Shown in pieces: positions 61,971-64,000 of a DNA stretch of 64,000 nt (the first letter of the stretch is position 1; each line of letters opens with the position of its first letter). The position numbers and the translations under genes are program-made. The notes beneath the pieces are model-generated. The model worked only from the letters and a program-made list of their open reading frames with translations, was not told where the DNA came from and did no database searches. Source of the stretch: Sphaerisporangium corydalis (GTDB lineage Bacteria > Actinomycetota > Actinomycetes > Streptosporangiales > Streptosporangiaceae); the NCBI RefSeq assembly GCF_025506355.1, contig NZ_JANZYP010000033.1, positions 1 to 64,000 of the forward strand. Direction: 5' to 3'.

Positions 61971-62984
61971 ATGAGGAACTGGACTCGATGGGCCGGATAC
62001 GCGGCCGCCGTGTGGTCGCTGGCCTACGGGGCGCTCGGCCTGTACTGGGCACTCGGCGGCGGCGGCTTCCCCTTCGGCCGCGCCGACCCCAACTGGGAAC
62101 CCGGCCTGTCGGTGCTCGGTGAGATACGACCGCAGACCGCCGCGCCGGTGATCGCCGTGCTCGGCCTGGTGGGCGCGGTGGCCGGCGTCGCGATGGCCAG
62201 AGGCGCGGGAAGCGGCCGGGTCCGGCCGATCCTGCTCGGCTGGGCGTGGATCTCGGCCGCGGCGCTCGCCATCGTGATCCCCGACAGCCGGGTGCTCATG
62301 CTGGTGGCCTACGCGCCGCTGCTGCTGGTCTGGGTGTTCACCGGTGTGCCCGGCGGGCAGAGCCTGGCCGAGATCGTGCCCTGGTCGCGGATCAACCTGT
62401 TCGTCCTGGTGATCGGCGGGCTGCTGTGGGCGCTGACGGCGCTCGCCTACCGGCGCCGCACCCTCACCGGACCCGCCCGTCCCGGGTGGGCGGCCCCCGA
62501 GGCGGCGCGGCGCTGGGGCCGCTGGGCCGTGTACGTGGCCGCCGCCATCCCCGCCTTCTACGACGTCAGCCGGATCGCCTGGGCCGCGGGCGTCCCCCTC
62601 GGCGTCACCCGGGAGTTCTGGCAGTGGCTCGACGAGTCGGGCCTGAAGTGGGGCGGGCTGTTCCTCAGCGCGATGGGCGTCGGCGGCGCCGTCCTCACGC
62701 TCGGCCTCGTCCAGCGGTGGGGCGAGGTGTACCCGAGGTGGATCTGGTTCAAGGCCGGGCGGCGGGTGCCGCCGATGCTCGCCGTGATCCCCGCCTCGAT
62801 CGTCTCGGTCATCGTGCTGTCGGCCGGGCTGATGTACTGGCGGATGCGCTTCGTCCACGGCTTCGGGCCCGCGAACATGTGGGCCACCTGGGCCCCGTCG
62901 CTGCTCTGGCCCGTGTGGGGCCTCGCCCTGGCCGCCGCGACCCTCGCCTACCATGTGCGCCGCACCGCCCCGGAACGGCCCTAG
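61971..62984 (+). CDS. multi-span membrane protein of unknown function
   Basis: A 337-residue protein with about eight hydrophobic spans (GYAAAVWSLAYGALGLYWAL; PVIAVLGLVGAVAGVAMA; LFVLVIGGLLWALTALA; others). No family is recognised with certainty. ATG at 61971 has GGAG five bases upstream; ATG at 61968 is the alternative. The histidine kinase gene follows with a leaderless promoter formed over its stop codon. Confidence 0.65.
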   Translation: MRNWTRWAGYAAAVWSLAYGALGLYWALGGGGFPFGRADPNWEPGLSVLGEIRPQTAAPVIAVLGLVGAVAGVAMARGAGSGRVRPILLGWAWISAAALAIVIPDSRVLMLVAYAPLLLVWVFTGVPGGQSLAEIVPWSRINLFVLVIGGLLWALTALAYRRRTLTGPARPGWAAPEAARRWGRWAVYVAAAIPAFYDVSRIAWAAGVPLGVTREFWQWLDESGLKWGGLFLSAMGVGGAVLTLGLVQRWGEVYPRWIWFKAGRRVPPMLAVIPASIVSVIVLSAGLMYWRMRFVHGFGPANMWATWAPSLLWPVWGLALAAATLAYHVRRTAPERP

Positions 62985-62987
62985 AGT
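62982..62987 (+). promoter_or_regulatory. -10 box of a leaderless transcript overlapping a stop codon
   Basis: TAGAGT whose first three bases are the TAG stop of the preceding gene, then six bases and the GTG at 62994. Same geometry as at 11767 and 13270. Confidence 0.6.
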
Positions 62988-62993
62988 CGGGCC

Positions 62994-64000
62994 GTGGACC
63001 TCATCGGGGTGCTGATGGCACTCGGCGCGATGATAGTGGCCTTCCTGCCACGTGCTCGTCCCGCGCGTGCCGCCATGGCCGGGGGAGCGGTCTCGCTCCT
63101 GCCACGTGCTCGCGCGGCGCGTGCCGCCATGGCGGGGGGAGCGGTCTCGCTCGCGTTCACCGCCGCCCACCTGCCGGCGGGGACGCCGGCCGGCGCGGAG
63201 TGGGGGCCGCTGGCGGAGGCGCCGCCGCTCCTGGTGCTGGTCACGCTCGCGGTGCGCCGCGCCCCCGTCCGGGAGGCCGCGATAGGGGCCGGGCTCGCCG
63301 GGGGCGCCGTCGCGACGATCCTGCTGCGGGTCACCTTCCCCGGCCCGCCCGCCTTGGTGCTGAGCGCCTGCGCGGGCTGGTCGCTGGGCGCGGTGGCGGC
63401 GGCCGGGGCCGGGCTGTACCTGCGCTTCCTGGACGGCGGCCGGCGCCGGGCGGTGGCGAGGGCCGAGCGGTCCCAGCGGCTCGCCCTGGCCCGTGACCTG
63501 CACGACTTCGTCGCCCACGACGTCAGCGGGATGCTGGTGCGTGCCCAGGCGGCCCTGTTCTCGCCGGAACCGCTGCCGCCCGCCGTGGCCGACGCGCTGC
63601 GGCGCATCGAGGAGGGCGGCAGGCGGGCGCTGGCCTCGCTGGACCGCAGCGTCCAGATGCTCGGCGAGACCGATGAGACCGGCGCCCCCGGCATCGAGGC
63701 GTTACGCGCCCTCGCCGCCGGTTTCTCGCCGTCCGTGCGGGTGAACCTCAGCGGCGATCTCCGGCAGGACGTGTCGCGGGAGACCTCCGTCACCGTCCAC
63801 CGCGTGGTGAGCGAGGCCCTGACGAACGTCCGGCGGCACGCCCCCGGCGCGACGACCGTCGACATCGCGCTGACCGCCGACGCGAAGGCGGTCCACGTCC
63901 GCGTCACCGACGACGGCCGCGCCGGCTCCGGGGATCCCCCGGGAGACGGGGAGGGGCGGAGCGGTGGCTTCGGACTGGCCGGGCTGGACGAGCTGCTCAG
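62994..64000 (+). CDS. sensor histidine kinase (HisKA_3 type), partial
   Basis: An open frame from the GTG at 62994 to the end of the window, at least 335 residues. The N-terminal region has several hydrophobic spans, with a direct 18-residue in-frame duplication (about residues 17-52, LPRARPARAAMAGGAVSL and LPRARAARAAMAGGAVSL). The HisKA_3 phosphoacceptor is His170 in RLALARDLHDFVAHDVSGML, and the ATPase N-box begins VHRVVSEALTNVRRHAPG. The kinase is of the NarL/LuxR-coupled type; its response regulator should lie just beyond the right edge. Confidence 0.85.
   Translation, partial: MDLIGVLMALGAMIVAFLPRARPARAAMAGGAVSLLPRARAARAAMAGGAVSLAFTAAHLPAGTPAGAEWGPLAEAPPLLVLVTLAVRRAPVREAAIGAGLAGGAVATILLRVTFPGPPALVLSACAGWSLGAVAAAGAGLYLRFLDGGRRRAVARAERSQRLALARDLHDFVAHDVSGMLVRAQAALFSPEPLPPAVADALRRIEEGGRRALASLDRSVQMLGETDETGAPGIEALRALAAGFSPSVRVNLSGDLRQDVSRETSVTVHRVVSEALTNVRRHAPGATTVDIALTADAKAVHVRVTDDGRAGSGDPPGDGEGRSGGFGLAGLDELL
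63044..63151 (+). repeat. 54-bp in-frame tandem duplication
   Basis: Two 54-bp units, 63044-63097 and 63098-63151, differ at only a few positions. They encode two 18-residue copies in the membrane part of the histidine kinase. Confidence 0.85.

Noticed and set aside
1-64000. CRISPR arrays, tRNA or rRNA genes, prophage or insertion sequences
   Set aside because: No regularly spaced direct repeats, no cloverleaf or rRNA-like conserved stretch and no transposase, integrase or phage structural gene could be recognised.

Overview
The window is very GC-rich, uses GTG/TTG starts freely, packs genes with ATGA/GTGA four-base overlaps and carries several leaderless -10 boxes. Together with the gene content (AfsR/SARP-type regulator, CU044_5270-type sigma partner, DHA2 exporter, FhuF-like protein, LLM oxidoreductases, SAM-IV riboswitch) this points to an actinomycete, probably a Streptosporangiales-type filamentous genus; the genus is inferred, not proven. 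I see no rRNA, tRNA, CRISPR, prophage or transposase. It looks like ordinary chromosome with accessory islands.

Layout. 0-5.4 kb: a small secreted peptide, molybdate transporter genes modB and modC without modA (with what looks like a remnant of a HTH regulator fused up to modB), a secreted beta-helix protein and a sulfite-oxidase-like molybdoenzyme. 5.4-10.8 kb: 5-oxoproline utilisation: GntR regulator, MFS transporter, pxpA-pxpB-pxpC and a D-glutamate-cyclase-like hydro-lyase, with a palindrome lying inside the transporter promoter. 10.8-19.6 kb: secreted GDSL hydrolase, FhuF-like protein, BtuF-like protein, MgtC-like protein, large catalase, secreted amidase, secreted GH75 chitosanase with an operator-like palindrome, EF-hand protein. 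19.8-24.2 kb: ECF sigma factor with its CU044_5270 partner, a PH-like membrane protein, a secreted unknown protein, an IclR regulator.

24.5-27.3 kb holds the best candidate for an undescribed system: two paralogous ~260-residue proteins with twin-arginine-type N-termini and one cysteine each after the signal, followed immediately by a radical SAM enzyme with extra C-terminal cysteines. It looks like a RiPP-like or protein-modification operon with exported substrates. 27.5-30.8 kb: homogentisate dioxygenase and a fumarylacetoacetase that is fused in frame to an unknown ~290-residue domain, behind a long imperfect palindrome.

30.9-43.1 kb: NfeD and SPFH membrane proteins, a pair of dynamin-like GTPases, a glycosyltransferase, two small membrane proteins, a MarR-type regulator, a DHA2 drug exporter, a UBP-type zinc finger protein and a fatty acid desaturase. 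43.1-46.9 kb: a tightly overlapped glycosyltransferase / (alpha/alpha)6-barrel / GH130 phosphorylase operon. 47-52.7 kb: membrane protein divergent from a LysR regulator, a STAS protein, and an AfsR-like regulator.

52.8-61.6 kb is a seven-gene minus-strand locus: peptide-type ABC importer (binding protein, two permeases, double ATPase) overlapping two NtaA/SnaA/DszA-type monooxygenases, with a third LLM enzyme just downstream. A clear promoter and a SAM-IV riboswitch lie at its head, so the locus is probably for uptake and oxidation of organosulfur compounds. The right edge has a membrane protein and a sensor histidine kinase that runs off the window.
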